Assembly (NCBI RefSeq): GCF_963664075.1
Contig: NZ_OY760916.1
Coordinates: 4,622,710-4,686,709, forward strand
Source of the DNA: an uncultured Desulfobulbus sp.
Lineage (GTDB): Bacteria; Desulfobacterota; Desulfobulbia; Desulfobulbales; Desulfobulbaceae
DNA: 64,000 nt
Direction of reading: 5' to 3'
The translations under genes were made by a program, and so were the position numbers. The notes under the pieces are model-generated. The model was not told the DNA's origin and did not search any database. It saw nothing but the letters and a program-made list of their open reading frames with translations. Of the stretch, positions 45,184-54,218 are shown in pieces (position 1 is the stretch's first letter; the number at the start of each line of letters is the position of its first letter).

Positions 45184-46521
45184 TTACTGAAAGTATTTCT
45201 TGGTTTCCTTAATAATCACCGGGGTGAGGAAGATCAGGGCAATGAGGTTCGGCACGGCCATGAGACCGTTTAAAGTATCACTTATATTCCATACCAGGCT
45301 CAGTTTGGCCATGGCGCCGACCCCGATAAAGACGATGAAAACCAGGCGATAAGGAAGAACAGACTTGACGCCAAAGAGGTATTCGATCGATTTTTCGCCA
45401 TAATAGCACCAGCCTAAAATGGTGGAGTAGGCAAAGAGCGCGATCCCGATGGTGACCACGTGCGCGCCACCCGGCATGCCAGCCGCGTAGGCAATGGTGC
45501 TCAGCTCGGCACCGGTGGCACCGTTGGACCAGCTGTTGGTCAGGATCAGGACCAGCCCGGTCATGGTGCAGACCACGATGGTATCGATAAAAGTCTGGGT
45601 CATGGAGACCAGCGCCTGGCTGATGGGGCTGCGGGTCTGGGCGGCGGCGGCGGCGATGGGCGCGCTACCAAGACCGGACTCGTTGGAGAAAACTCCCCGG
45701 GCAACACCAAAGCGAATGGCCATCATCACTGTGGAACCTGCAAAACCACCCACAGCGGCGGTGGGATTAAAGGCCTGGTTGATGATCAGCGCGAAGGCAT
45801 CAGGGACTGCACCGATATTGGTGAAGATGATGTAGCAGGAGCCGACAATATAGAAAATGATCATGAAGGGAACAAAAATACCGGTGAATTGACCGATTTT
45901 TTTGATACCACCCAAGACAACCAGGGTGGTTCCCGCCATCAAGATCAGGCCGGAGACCCAGGTCGGAATATGATAGGTGGCAAGCATGGCGTCCGCCACC
46001 GAGTTGGCCTGGACCATGTTGCCGATCCCAAAGGCGGCGCAGGCGGCAAAGATGGCGAAGATGGTCCCCAGCCAGGGCAGGCCCAGGCCTTTGGAGATAT
46101 AGTACATCGGTCCACCGCTCATTTCGCCGTTTTCGTCGACTTCACGGTATTTAACCGCGAGAACAGCCTCGGAATACTTGGTGGCCATGCCGACCAGGCC
46201 AGTGATCCACATCCAGAACAGCGCGCCCGGGCCGCCAGCTGCAATGGCTGTTGCCACACCGGCTATATTACCGGTTCCAACCGTAGCGGAGAGGGCGGTC
46301 ATCAAAGCCTGGAAATGGGTGATGTCACCGGGTTGGTCAGATTTTTCTTTACGTTTAATCAGGGCAAGGTAGAGGGCGTGGCCAAGTTTTCTAAATTGCA
46401 GGCCACGCAAGGCGATGGTTAGCCAGAATCCTGTTCCAACAAGCAATATTAGCATGGGGGGGCCCCAGGCAAAGGAGCCAATTTTTCCGACAAGGGCATC
46501 CAGTTGATTGTAAAAATCCAT
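45184..46521 (-). CDS. sodium:alanine/glycine symporter (AGCS family)
   Basis: 445 residues with about ten transmembrane helices. Family signatures are seen: [20 protein letters not shown] (N-terminal AGCS motif), [41 protein letters not shown], and YCGEKS-like [15 protein letters not shown]. It imports alanine or glycine with Na+. Transcribed alone and ended by the shared terminator at 45021-45057. Confidence 0.92.
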   Translation of the reverse strand: MDFYNQLDALVGKIGSFAWGPPMLILLVGTGFWLTIALRGLQFRKLGHALYLALIKRKEKSDQPGDITHFQALMTALSATVGTGNIAGVATAIAAGGPGALFWMWITGLVGMATKYSEAVLAVKYREVDENGEMSGGPMYYISKGLGLPWLGTIFAIFAACAAFGIGNMVQANSVADAMLATYHIPTWVSGLILMAGTTLVVLGGIKKIGQFTGIFVPFMIIFYIVGSCYIIFTNIGAVPDAFALIINQAFNPTAAVGGFAGSTVMMAIRFGVARGVFSNESGLGSAPIAAAAAQTRSPISQALVSMTQTFIDTIVVCTMTGLVLILTNSWSNGATGAELSTIAYAAGMPGGAHVVTIGIALFAYSTILGWCYYGEKSIEYLFGVKSVLPYRLVFIVFIGVGAMAKLSLVWNISDTLNGLMAVPNLIALIFLTPVIIKETKKYFQ

Positions 46522-46969
46522 TTCCGCACTCCTGGGTTGAATTATCTAGGTTGTCGTAATAACTTAAAAAAAATAAAGGGGATACAAAGTTAGTTTTTTT
46601 GCAGCTAAAACGACGCTTTCCGCCCTCCTGACTACGGCAACCAGGATTGTTTGCCGGTAGCAAGACAGCAAAAAGGGGATACCATACAGAGGATGGGGCA
46701 ATTCGTCAAAAAAATGGGGCATTGTTCAGGTTTTTTTTCCCTAAGCCTTGAAATTTGCGTTCATCCGGGCTTGATCAAAAAAATGAAAATTTTCAAGACA
46801 TAGCCTGTCATTAATGCATAAGGTAGAAAATCATGCAGCCCAAGCCCCCTGCTAGCTTCTGGATTATTGGGTATGCCCCGTGATCCGTCTGGGTGCTGCG
46901 GGGTGTGCTGTATCTGGTTTTCTGTCTGGAAGAAATTGGTTTGAAGAAAATTAATTACCTAATTTATCT
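46522..46969. other. 448-bp divergent intergenic region
   Basis: No gene is supported. It should hold promoters for the leftward symporter and the rightward antiporter. An 8-bp direct repeat ATGGGGCA occurs at 46693-46700 and 46714-46721, spaced 21 bp (two helical turns). Several A/T tracts follow at about 46730-46800. Confidence 0.5.
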
Positions 46970-47938
46970 ATGGTTACTGCTAGTTTAAGTCTGCTGGTTG
47001 GGCTGCTGCTCTTGGTTTGGAGTGCGGATCGTTTTGTTGAAGGGGCTGCTGCTACAGCCCGCCATTTGGGAATGCCCTCGCTGTTGATTGGCATGGTCAT
47101 TGTCGGATTTGGCACCTCGGCCCCGGAGATGGTGGTGTCGGCCCTGTCAGCCTCCCAGGGAAATCCAGGTATTGCCCTGGGCAATGCCTATGGTTCCAAT
47201 ATAACGAATATTGCTCTGATCCTGGGCTTGACCGCAGTGATCAGTCCTATAGTTGTTCATTCCCAGGTGTTGAAAAAAGAGTTGCCCCTGTTGCTTGTGG
47301 TGACGGGCATGGCAGGCTGGCAGTTGGCAGACGGAGAAATTTCGCGTCTCGATGGCTGGGTTATGCTGGCAGTGTTTGCGATTTTGATGGGCTGGGCCAT
47401 TCGCCAGGGACTGCAGGCTTCAGGGGACTCCCTGGGCGTTGACGTGGAGCACGAACAGGTTGGGGAGGATATGCCGCTTGGCCGGGCACTTGTGTGGCTT
47501 TTACTCGGCTTGGTGGTTCTCGTCGTCAGCTCTAGAATACTCGTCTGGGGGGCTGTGGAGATCGCCCGTTCACTGGGGGTGAGTGATCTGCTTATCGGGT
47601 TAACCATCGTTGCCATTGGAACGTCCCTGCCGGAGCTGGCAGCAGCCATTGCAGCGACAAGAAAGGGCGAGCATGATCTGGCCCTGGGCAACGTCATGGG
47701 GTCAAATCTTTTCAATACCTTGGCTGTAGTCGGTATTGCCGGGACCATTCATCCCATGAAGGTCGGGCCTGAGGTTTTTTCACGGGATCTCATGGTGATG
47801 GCCTCTCTGACCCTTACCCTTTGTGTTTTCGGCTATGGCTGGCACGATCCGGGACGCATCAATCGCTGGGAAGGGGCTTTTTTGCTGCTTGTCTATGTTG
47901 GCTATACCGGATACCTGATTCAGCATTTTTTGAGTTAG
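46970..47938 (+). CDS. calcium/sodium antiporter (CaCA family, YrbG-like)
   Basis: 322 residues with about ten helices in two inverted halves. Each half holds the alpha-repeat signature: GFGTSAPEMVVSALSA with GNAYGSNITNIALI in the first, and AIGTSLPELAAAIAATRKG with GNVMGSNLFNTLAVVG in the second. These residues bind Ca2+ and Na+ in the exchanger core. It exports calcium using the sodium gradient. A long hairpin follows the stop. Confidence 0.9.
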   Translation: MVTASLSLLVGLLLLVWSADRFVEGAAATARHLGMPSLLIGMVIVGFGTSAPEMVVSALSASQGNPGIALGNAYGSNITNIALILGLTAVISPIVVHSQVLKKELPLLLVVTGMAGWQLADGEISRLDGWVMLAVFAILMGWAIRQGLQASGDSLGVDVEHEQVGEDMPLGRALVWLLLGLVVLVVSSRILVWGAVEIARSLGVSDLLIGLTIVAIGTSLPELAAAIAATRKGEHDLALGNVMGSNLFNTLAVVGIAGTIHPMKVGPEVFSRDLMVMASLTLTLCVFGYGWHDPGRINRWEGAFLLLVYVGYTGYLIQHFLS

Positions 47939-47970
47939 CTGTTCCTCTATGCCGTAACAGATGAGGACAA

Positions 47971-48013
47971 AATCAAGCAAGCCCGTCAGTTGTCCTGGCG
48001 GGCTTGCTTGATT
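47971..48013. terminator. long hairpin after the antiporter gene
   Basis: AATCAAGCAAGCCCG (47971-47985) pairs perfectly with CGGGCTTGCTTGATT (47999-48013) around a 13-nt loop. No T run follows on the plus strand; a short one (ATTTTG) follows on the minus strand. It probably ends transcription from one or both sides. Confidence 0.65.
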
Positions 48014-48065
48014 GAAGCGATAGCGCAGCAGTGTCTTGATGGCTACTTGTCGGTCTGTGCTGCTC

Positions 48066-48776
48066 TCAGGAGTGGATCGTGCAATGATAGCGATCACACC
48101 AGGAGAGCCTAAGACGGAGGTTATGAATATGGGCCTCAATGATATTGGCTGCTTTAGCTGCTGCCAGGGTGGTATCGGCCTCAAGAAAACTGGTCAGTTC
48201 AAAAGTCGTACACGCTGTGTTCTCTCCCCACTGGCTCGTGGAGCTGAGCAGGGCTACGGGCAAATCAGCACAGGTGAGTTCTGCGTGCTGGGCCAAGCTG
48301 GTCCAAAATCCGATGATTCTCTTGCTTTCAGCACAGTGTCCGATCTTGATCACGGGAGAAAGGTCAAGGCAATCGCAGCTTTCAGCCAGGCCGTCTCCGG
48401 CAAAGGTGAAGCCATCCTCTTCCAGCACCCCTGCCTGTGCTGTTCGGGATGCAGTACAGGCTGAAACCAAGACGAGAATATCACGTTGGAGTAACTCTCG
48501 CATGAGTGAGGCCTGTAAAGCGTCAAGTTCTGCTGAGGATGCCCCCTCCCCACCCACCATACAGACCATGCCCCGTAAGCGGCCAGCTTTCAGTGCGTTG
48601 AGTAAGACCTTGGGGGCGTCGAGGCATGCCTCCAAAGCTGTTTCTTCCTGAGGAGCGTTGCTGGTGCATGTGCTGCACGCAAGAACAGGTGCAGCAGTAA
48701 GGGGATTCATCTCTGAAAAAATTGCCGGGTTCTCTTCAACATTTTCGCAAACTGTGTTGTGGCATTCTCTGGTCAT
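48066..48776 (-). CDS. stand-alone CO-dehydrogenase (CooS)-like C-terminal domain protein
   Basis: 236 residues from ATG 48776, which has AGGAGA upstream; the frame extends to 48851. LNALKAGRLRGMVCMVGGEG, DILVLVSACTASRTAQAGVL, KIGHCAESKRI and DLPVALLSSTSQW line up with the C-terminal Rossmann region of Ni-CO dehydrogenase (whose equivalents read GCNN, TGCAA and GSCVDNSR). Full CooS is about 630 residues; only this part exists here. The N-terminal ~55 residues hold three Cys (ACSTCTSN and others). Some cluster ligands may be kept, but CO oxidation by this piece alone seems unlikely. Possibly a cluster-binding or regulatory derivative. Confidence 0.65.
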   Translation of the reverse strand: MTRECHNTVCENVEENPAIFSEMNPLTAAPVLACSTCTSNAPQEETALEACLDAPKVLLNALKAGRLRGMVCMVGGEGASSAELDALQASLMRELLQRDILVLVSACTASRTAQAGVLEEDGFTFAGDGLAESCDCLDLSPVIKIGHCAESKRIIGFWTSLAQHAELTCADLPVALLSSTSQWGENTACTTFELTSFLEADTTLAAAKAANIIEAHIHNLRLRLSWCDRYHCTIHS

Positions 48777-49004
48777 GGGCTTCTCCTGCTTATTTTCTGT
48801 GTCAAAGCCGGAAACTCTCGTCATTAAAGGGGGAGGCCATCCGGCGTTCAAGTGTAGGTTGCTGATCTTTCCTTGGAGCCTACAATGAATACCATGAGAA
48901 TGTCTGTCATCTGAGTGACAACTATCTAAAAATATGTTGAAAAACAGATTCGGCTAAACGGATTTTGTTTTACAGAAATGTGTTTTTAAGGGGTGAAACA
49001 AAAA

Positions 49005-49038
49005 AGAGGCTCTCTCAGCAATGCCTGAAAGAGCCTCT
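49005..49038 (-). terminator. terminator of the liv operon
   Basis: AGAGGCTCT (49005-49013) pairs with AGAGCCTCT (49030-49038). Read on the minus strand the hairpin is followed by TTTTTTG. Confidence 0.85.
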
Positions 49039-49077
49039 TCTGGGGCTGCGATTTCCCACATAGCTTAGCCTGCGTTT

Positions 49078-49803
49078 TTATCCACCCAGATATGCTTTCT
49101 TGACCTCTGGGTTCCCCAGCAACTCACTCCCAGGCCCCTCGGCAACGATGTTGCCGGTATCAAGCACGTAACCCCGGTGGGCCAGTTCTAATGCGAGCTT
49201 GGCATTCTGCTCAACCAGAAGAATGGTCATGCCTTGTTCGTTGAGTCGCTTGAGCGTTTGGAACAGCTCGTATTTCAGCACGGGGGCAAGCCCCATGGAA
49301 GGCTCATCGAGCATGAGAAAGTTGCAGCCGGTCATCATCGCTCGGCCAACAGCGAGCATCTGCTGTTCACCACCGGAGAGTGACTCACTGCGTTGCTTGC
49401 GACGCTCTGCCAGGCGGGGAAAGAGCTCGAAGATCTTCTGGTAATCCTGTTCAAGGTCGTCCTGTTTGGGACGAGAATAGGTTGCCAGCTCCAGGTTTTC
49501 CTGGACGGTGAGGTTGCCAAAAATGTGTCGTCCTTCAGGAACCAACGCCAGCTTGAGGTCTTTGACCACGCTGTCGGGGGGAGTTTTGAGGATTGACTGC
49601 CCCGCAAAACAAATGTCACCGGCGATGACCCGTGGCGCCTCGGGTGGCCGCAGGCGGGCAATGGCATACAGACTGGTAGTTTTCCCTGCGCCGTTGGCCC
49701 CAATCAGGGTGACGATTTCACCGGCGTTGACGTGAAAATTGATACCGTGAAGCGCCTGGATATTGCCGTATTTGACTTCGAGGTGTTCAATGGAGAGCAG
49801 CAT
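49078..49803 (-). CDS. livF: branched-chain amino acid ABC transporter ATP-binding protein LivF
   Basis: 241 residues. Walker A is GANGAGKTTS, the signature is SLSGGEQQMLAVGRA, Walker B is LMLDEPSMGL, and ILLVEQNAKLAL contains the switch His-equivalent region of LivF proteins. It hydrolyses ATP with LivG to drive import through LivHM. It starts on the base where livG ends (ATG overlap), and is the last gene of a five-gene operon closed by a clear terminator. Confidence 0.95.
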   Translation of the reverse strand: MLLSIEHLEVKYGNIQALHGINFHVNAGEIVTLIGANGAGKTTSLYAIARLRPPEAPRVIAGDICFAGQSILKTPPDSVVKDLKLALVPEGRHIFGNLTVQENLELATYSRPKQDDLEQDYQKIFELFPRLAERRKQRSESLSGGEQQMLAVGRAMMTGCNFLMLDEPSMGLAPVLKYELFQTLKRLNEQGMTILLVEQNAKLALELAHRGYVLDTGNIVAEGPGSELLGNPEVKKAYLGG

Positions 49804-50600
49804 CAGATTGTCTCATTCCCCAGGTAGGCGGTGATAACCGCCGGGTGATTGCGGACTTCTTCAGGAGTCCCTTCAGCAATGGTCTGTCCGAAATCGATCA
49901 CCTTGATCCGTTGGCAGAGTTCCATCATCACATCCATATGGTGCTCGATCATCCAGATGGTGACATCAAAGGTTTCGTGGATCCAGCGGACTAATCGAAT
50001 CAGTTCCTGGACATCAATCGAGTTGAGCCCGGCAGCTGGTTCATCCAGAAGCAACAGTTTGGGCTTTTCCGAGAGGGCACGGACAATCTCAACTTTGCGC
50101 TGCAGTCCGTAGGGGAGATTGCGAGGCAGCTCATCGGCGTACTGGTCGAGTTGGAATACTTCAAGTAATGCATGGGCCTCTTGGACAATCTCGGCCTCCC
50201 TGGCCTGGTAGGTTCGACTACGGGCGATGGCATGGAAAAATCCATAGCCAAGTTTTCCGTGTTGAGCGACCCGGATGTTATCCAGGACGGACATCTCATT
50301 CCACAAGCGAATATTCTGAAAGGTGCGGGCAACTCCCAGAGCAGTGACCTTGTGGGGCTTGAGCCCGGCAGTCGGCTTGCCGTCGATAAAAATTTTTCCT
50401 TCACTTGGCTGGTAAAAGCCACTGACCAGGTTAAATATCGTTGTCTTTCCGGCACCATTGGGCCCTATCAGACCAACCAGTTCACGCTGGTCGAGCGAGA
50501 CGTTGAAGTCACTGATTGCCATCAGGCCGCCGAAACGTTGGGTGAGCCCGTTGATCTCGAGGACCGGAACCTGAGCTGTCTGTTGTGCAGTTGCGGTCAT
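49803..50600 (-). CDS. livG: branched-chain amino acid ABC transporter ATP-binding protein LivG
   Basis: 265 residues. Walker A is GPNGAGKTTIFN, the LivG-type signature region is LPYGLQRKVEIVRAL, and Walker B is LLLLDEPAAGLN. The N-terminal extension before VLEINGLTQRFGG is short. Partner of LivF on the cytoplasmic face. It abuts livM upstream with a one-base overlap. Confidence 0.95.
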   Translation of the reverse strand: MTATAQQTAQVPVLEINGLTQRFGGLMAISDFNVSLDQRELVGLIGPNGAGKTTIFNLVSGFYQPSEGKIFIDGKPTAGLKPHKVTALGVARTFQNIRLWNEMSVLDNIRVAQHGKLGYGFFHAIARSRTYQAREAEIVQEAHALLEVFQLDQYADELPRNLPYGLQRKVEIVRALSEKPKLLLLDEPAAGLNSIDVQELIRLVRWIHETFDVTIWMIEHHMDVMMELCQRIKVIDFGQTIAEGTPEEVRNHPAVITAYLGNETI

Positions 50601-51616
50601 TATTTAAACCTATAGAATTTCTTCAGCCAGGGGAAGATATCTCCCAGTTCCTTATTCCCCATTATGCCTTCCGGTCGGAACTGCATCAGGATGACCAGCA
50701 AGAGAGGAATCACAATCCATTTAATGATCTGGAGCGGACGCAGGGCCTCAAGCAGGATGGTGAAGAGGATGGCTGAAAGCACTGATCCCGAGAGTGAACC
50801 CATGCCGCCCAAGTAGACCATGACCATTGCCTCCGTCGACTTGAGAACATTGAAACTCCCCGGGTTGACATAGCCTATCACGTAGGCAAACAAAGCGCCT
50901 GCAATCCCGGCCAAGCCGGAGGACAGCATGAAGCTGATGGTTTTGATCTTGTTGGTGTTGACGCTCATGATCTCTGCTGCGACCTCATCCTGACAGATGG
51001 CGCTGACCCCCTTGCCAAAGGTCGAGGAGACGTAGCGGCGGATAATCCAGATGGTGAAGACGGTGAACAGGAAGACCCAGATCACCATCCAGGGTAAGTA
51101 GACGGTATCTTCCATGGCATTAATCACCGATTTCATGCCCATGAAACCTCTGGATCCACCGATTACTCCCAGATTCTGGATAATACTTATAATAATGTAG
51201 TTGGCAGCGATGGTGATAATGGCCAGATAGTCCCCCCGAGTTTTGTAGGAGGGAATGGCCACCAGGAGCCCGGCAAAGGCTGCGGCGACACCGCCTGCCA
51301 GGACCACGAAGGGGAAGGCCCAGATCGCCATGGAAGGATCGAGCAGGGGAGGGCCGAAGATTTTGTCCTTGGTGAAGAGGAGGACACCGAGGATCGAGCT
51401 GACATAGGCGCCGACGCACATAAAGCCGGCATGGCCACAGGAAAATTCACCCATGTAACCGTTGACCAGGTTGAGACTGGTCGACATGATCACATTGATC
51501 CCCATGAACATCAAGACCGAGAGAAAATAGAGGCTGACCATCTCCTCATAGGCGAGGTAGGTGATCAGGCCTCCGGCACAAATTAACAGGGTGTGGACCG
51601 AATAGCGTTTGAGCAT
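50600..51616 (-). CDS. livM: branched-chain amino acid ABC transporter permease LivM
   Basis: 338 residues from ATG 51616 (MLKRYSVHTLL), preceded by a GAGG site; the longer frame overlaps livH. There are eight to nine hydrophobic helices and the family motifs NLVNGYMGEFSCGHAGFM and SKAI-type coupling segment GDYLAIITIAANYI. It forms the channel together with LivH. Confidence 0.93.
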   Translation of the reverse strand: MLKRYSVHTLLICAGGLITYLAYEEMVSLYFLSVLMFMGINVIMSTSLNLVNGYMGEFSCGHAGFMCVGAYVSSILGVLLFTKDKIFGPPLLDPSMAIWAFPFVVLAGGVAAAFAGLLVAIPSYKTRGDYLAIITIAANYIIISIIQNLGVIGGSRGFMGMKSVINAMEDTVYLPWMVIWVFLFTVFTIWIIRRYVSSTFGKGVSAICQDEVAAEIMSVNTNKIKTISFMLSSGLAGIAGALFAYVIGYVNPGSFNVLKSTEAMVMVYLGGMGSLSGSVLSAILFTILLEALRPLQIIKWIVIPLLLVILMQFRPEGIMGNKELGDIFPWLKKFYRFK

Positions 51617-51623
51617 AGAACCT

Positions 51624-52535
51624 CTAGATCTTGGTGGTCTTGGCCACACCGAACAGCCCGGTTGGTTTGAACACCAGGATGATCAGCAGCACGGTAAAGG
51701 CAAACAAATCACGGTATGACGAGGGGAAGAAGGCAACGACCATAATCTCGACAGCGCCCAGCAGAAAACCGCCAATGAATGCACCGCGAATATCGCCGAT
51801 CCCGCCAACCACCGCAGCGATGAAAGCCTTCCAGCCAATTAAAGCCCCCATGTAGGGCTCCAACACCGGATAACTCATAGCAAAGAGTAAACCTGCCAAC
51901 CCCGCAAAGCCGGAACCAAGAACAAAGGTGATAACGATAATATGGTCGATGGGAATGCCCATCAGCGGTACGGCAAATTTATCGTAGGAGATGGCGCGCA
52001 TGGCCATGCCGACCCGGGTTTTCGTGACCACCCAGTTCAAGAAGAGAAAGACCGCCACCGCGGTGAAGATTACCCCGATCTTGAGGTTGGTGAAGGTGAC
52101 CCCGCCAACATTATAGACCGTTTCCTCAATCAACCGAGGAAAGGCCTTACGACTGGCCCCAAGAAAGGCCAGGTTGGCGTGCTCAAGGATGAGCCCACAC
52201 ATCAGGGCTGTGATGACCACGTACAGCCGGTTGGCTCCCTTGCGCCGTAATGGCCGGTAGGCAACCCGTTCAAGGGTGACGCCCACCACGGAGGTGAAGA
52301 GCATGGTCAGGGGAATGGTCAGTGCCAATGCCGCCCAGCCCGGCAGCGATGCCGAGCCAAGCAGAAAAGTGGCAATGAAGAAAGCGAGGTAGGCACCGAC
52401 CATGAATACATCGCCATGGGCGAAGTTGATCAGGACCAGGACCCCGTAGACAAGGGTATAGCCCAGGGCAATGAGGGCGTAAAAACTCCCCCATTGCAGA
52501 GCATTGATAACATTTTGTAAGAAGGTTGCCAGCAT
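51624..52535 (-). CDS. livH: branched-chain amino acid ABC transporter permease LivH
   Basis: 303 residues from ATG 52535 (MLATFLQNVINALQWGS); the open frame extends to 52631 into livK but that part does not fit the family. ALIALGYTLVYGVLVLINFAHGD is the standard LivH N-terminal signature, and GWKAFIAAVVGGIGDIRGA the later conserved loop. It pairs with LivM. The gene starts 4 bp after the livK stop. Confidence 0.93.
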   Translation of the reverse strand: MLATFLQNVINALQWGSFYALIALGYTLVYGVLVLINFAHGDVFMVGAYLAFFIATFLLGSASLPGWAALALTIPLTMLFTSVVGVTLERVAYRPLRRKGANRLYVVITALMCGLILEHANLAFLGASRKAFPRLIEETVYNVGGVTFTNLKIGVIFTAVAVFLFLNWVVTKTRVGMAMRAISYDKFAVPLMGIPIDHIIVITFVLGSGFAGLAGLLFAMSYPVLEPYMGALIGWKAFIAAVVGGIGDIRGAFIGGFLLGAVEIMVVAFFPSSYRDLFAFTVLLIILVFKPTGLFGVAKTTKI

Positions 52536-52539
52536 AGTA

Positions 52540-53694
52540 TCAGGGACAGACAGATTCCTTAAATTCGAACTCCCCCTTATCGCTGATTTTGACCACAACG
52601 GCGCATTTAATCGGGTCGCCTTGCTCATCAAACTTCATGTTGCCGGTGATGCCCTCAAAGGTGGAGATGGCAGCAATACCTTCGCGGATTGCTTTGCGGT
52701 CACGCTTCAATTTACCGGTCAACTTGCCAGCGTTCTGAATGCCTTGAAGAACGACTCGGGTCGCGTCCCAGGTGAGGGCGGCAACGTCATCGGGTACCAG
52801 GTTGTACTTGGCCTGAAAGCGGTCAATGAATTCCTTGGTCGGACCGGTGGCGCCTGCTGCAGCGTAATGGGTCGAGAAAGACAGGCCCTTGCAGTCGTCG
52901 CCGCAGAGGGTCATCAACTCTGCAGAACCCCAGGCATCAGACCCCATAAATTCGCCTTTATAGCCAAGTTTGCGGGACTGAGGAACGATCAGGGCCACCT
53001 GGTTGTAGTTGTCAGGAACGAAAATGAAATCCGGATTGGTGGCAATGATTTTTGTCAGCTGGGCAGAGAAGTCCTGATCTTTGGTGCTATGGCTCTCAAA
53101 AGCAAGAACGGTCCCTTTGCCCATTTTTTTCTCAAATGCATCACGGAATATCTCTGCCAGACCTTTAGAGTAATCGTTTTCCAGGTCGTAGAGTACAGCG
53201 GCGTTTTTGGCGTTAAAGGTTTTTACTGCATAATTTACCGCAACAGGGCCCTGAAATGGGTCGAGGAAGGCAGCCCGAAAAACCCAGGGGCGGTCAAGGG
53301 TGGTGTCCGGGTTGGTCGACCAGGGGGTGATCATGACGGTGCGATTGTCATTGGCCACCTGGCCAGCCGGAACAGCCTGTTTGGAGGAGTTGGGGCCGAT
53401 CATCGCCAGCACCCGATCCTTGTCAATCAGCTTGAGGGCAGTGGTGACGGCAGATTCGGCCTTTGCTTCGTTGTCCTCGTAGACGAATTCGAGCATATAC
53501 TTTTTACCACCGACATCCAGACCACCTGCACCGTTGATATCGGCCTTGAGCATCTCACCGGCATCTTTCGACATCTCCCCAACTTTTGGGATGTCGCCGG
53601 TCAAAGGGATGTTGAAACCAATCTTGATGGTGTCCGTCGCCCAGGCAGAGCTGGCGATACAAAGCAGGGAACACAACAGCAGGGAGCGTTTCAT
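52540..53694 (-). CDS. livK: branched-chain amino acid-binding periplasmic protein LivK
   Basis: 384 residues. A signal peptide (MKRSLLLCSLLCIASSAWA) is followed by the type I periplasmic binding fold: IKIGFNIPLTGDIP, LAMIGPNSSKQAVPAG, VMITPWSTNPD and AAVLYDLENDYSKGLAE. It delivers Leu/Ile/Val or related amino acids to LivHM. It is the first gene of the operon, with GGAGGAAAA before ATG 53694. The presence of all five components in order K-H-M-G-F shows a complete, probably functional system. Confidence 0.95.
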   Translation of the reverse strand: MKRSLLLCSLLCIASSAWATDTIKIGFNIPLTGDIPKVGEMSKDAGEMLKADINGAGGLDVGGKKYMLEFVYEDNEAKAESAVTTALKLIDKDRVLAMIGPNSSKQAVPAGQVANDNRTVMITPWSTNPDTTLDRPWVFRAAFLDPFQGPVAVNYAVKTFNAKNAAVLYDLENDYSKGLAEIFRDAFEKKMGKGTVLAFESHSTKDQDFSAQLTKIIATNPDFIFVPDNYNQVALIVPQSRKLGYKGEFMGSDAWGSAELMTLCGDDCKGLSFSTHYAAAGATGPTKEFIDRFQAKYNLVPDDVAALTWDATRVVLQGIQNAGKLTGKLKRDRKAIREGIAAISTFEGITGNMKFDEQGDPIKCAVVVKISDKGEFEFKESVCP

Positions 53695-54218
53695 ACGTAT
53701 TTTTCCTCCGTTATGGGATGGGGACCGGAATCACGGACCGGTCAAGTCAGGCCTTGGGGCTTGCAGTATACTACGTTCCTGACGAGGCAAAACAGCCAGC
53801 AGAATCGTGACAGTTTTCTGGATTATTTAACATCCTTGTAACGCTGAGGCTGGTATCTTACTGACTCATCGTGAAACTAATTAATGTAAACTCTTTAGAA
53901 TGACAACGCTTTTATTTGAGTGCCTTAAAGGACGTGGTATTGCTTGAAAAGTACCAATTGGGAGAGGGGGGAGGAGTGAAGCGAGGAGTGCCGCAGGTTA
54001 TGGCGTGAAGAGGAGACGCTCAATTATATATAGGATGAGAGGGACCTGTAATGAGTAATAACCCCTTACCGTCAACCTTTGCTTTTGGAGGGCAAAGTTG
54101 GCAATAAGGGGCAGTCTCTAAGAGGATAAGTTAACTGGATCAGTAAGCGCTTTTTTAGGTAAACGTACTTGTTTTTTTTTCAGGGATGAAGCTGAAGGAG
54201 TGTAACCTGAATTCAGAT
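53695..54218. other. 524-bp intergenic region upstream of the liv operon
   Basis: No supported gene. On the minus strand a TATACT box (53770-53765) lies about 70 bp before livK, without a good -35 element. A 50-bp imperfect hairpin lies at 54062-54111. A T run (54172-54180) precedes the end of the NifX-like gene. Confidence 0.5.
54062..54111. repeat. 50-bp imperfect inverted repeat
   Basis: CCCCTTA (54062-54068) pairs with TAAGGGG (54105-54111); inside, CAAC pairs with GTTG and TTTGC with GCAAA around a short loop. No T run follows, so it is not a standard terminator. It could be a remnant of a small mobile repeat or a folded RNA. Confidence 0.6.

Noticed and set aside
52504-53841. 445-codon plus-strand frame opposite livK
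   Set aside because: Antisense to an unmistakable livK gene inside a complete liv operon.
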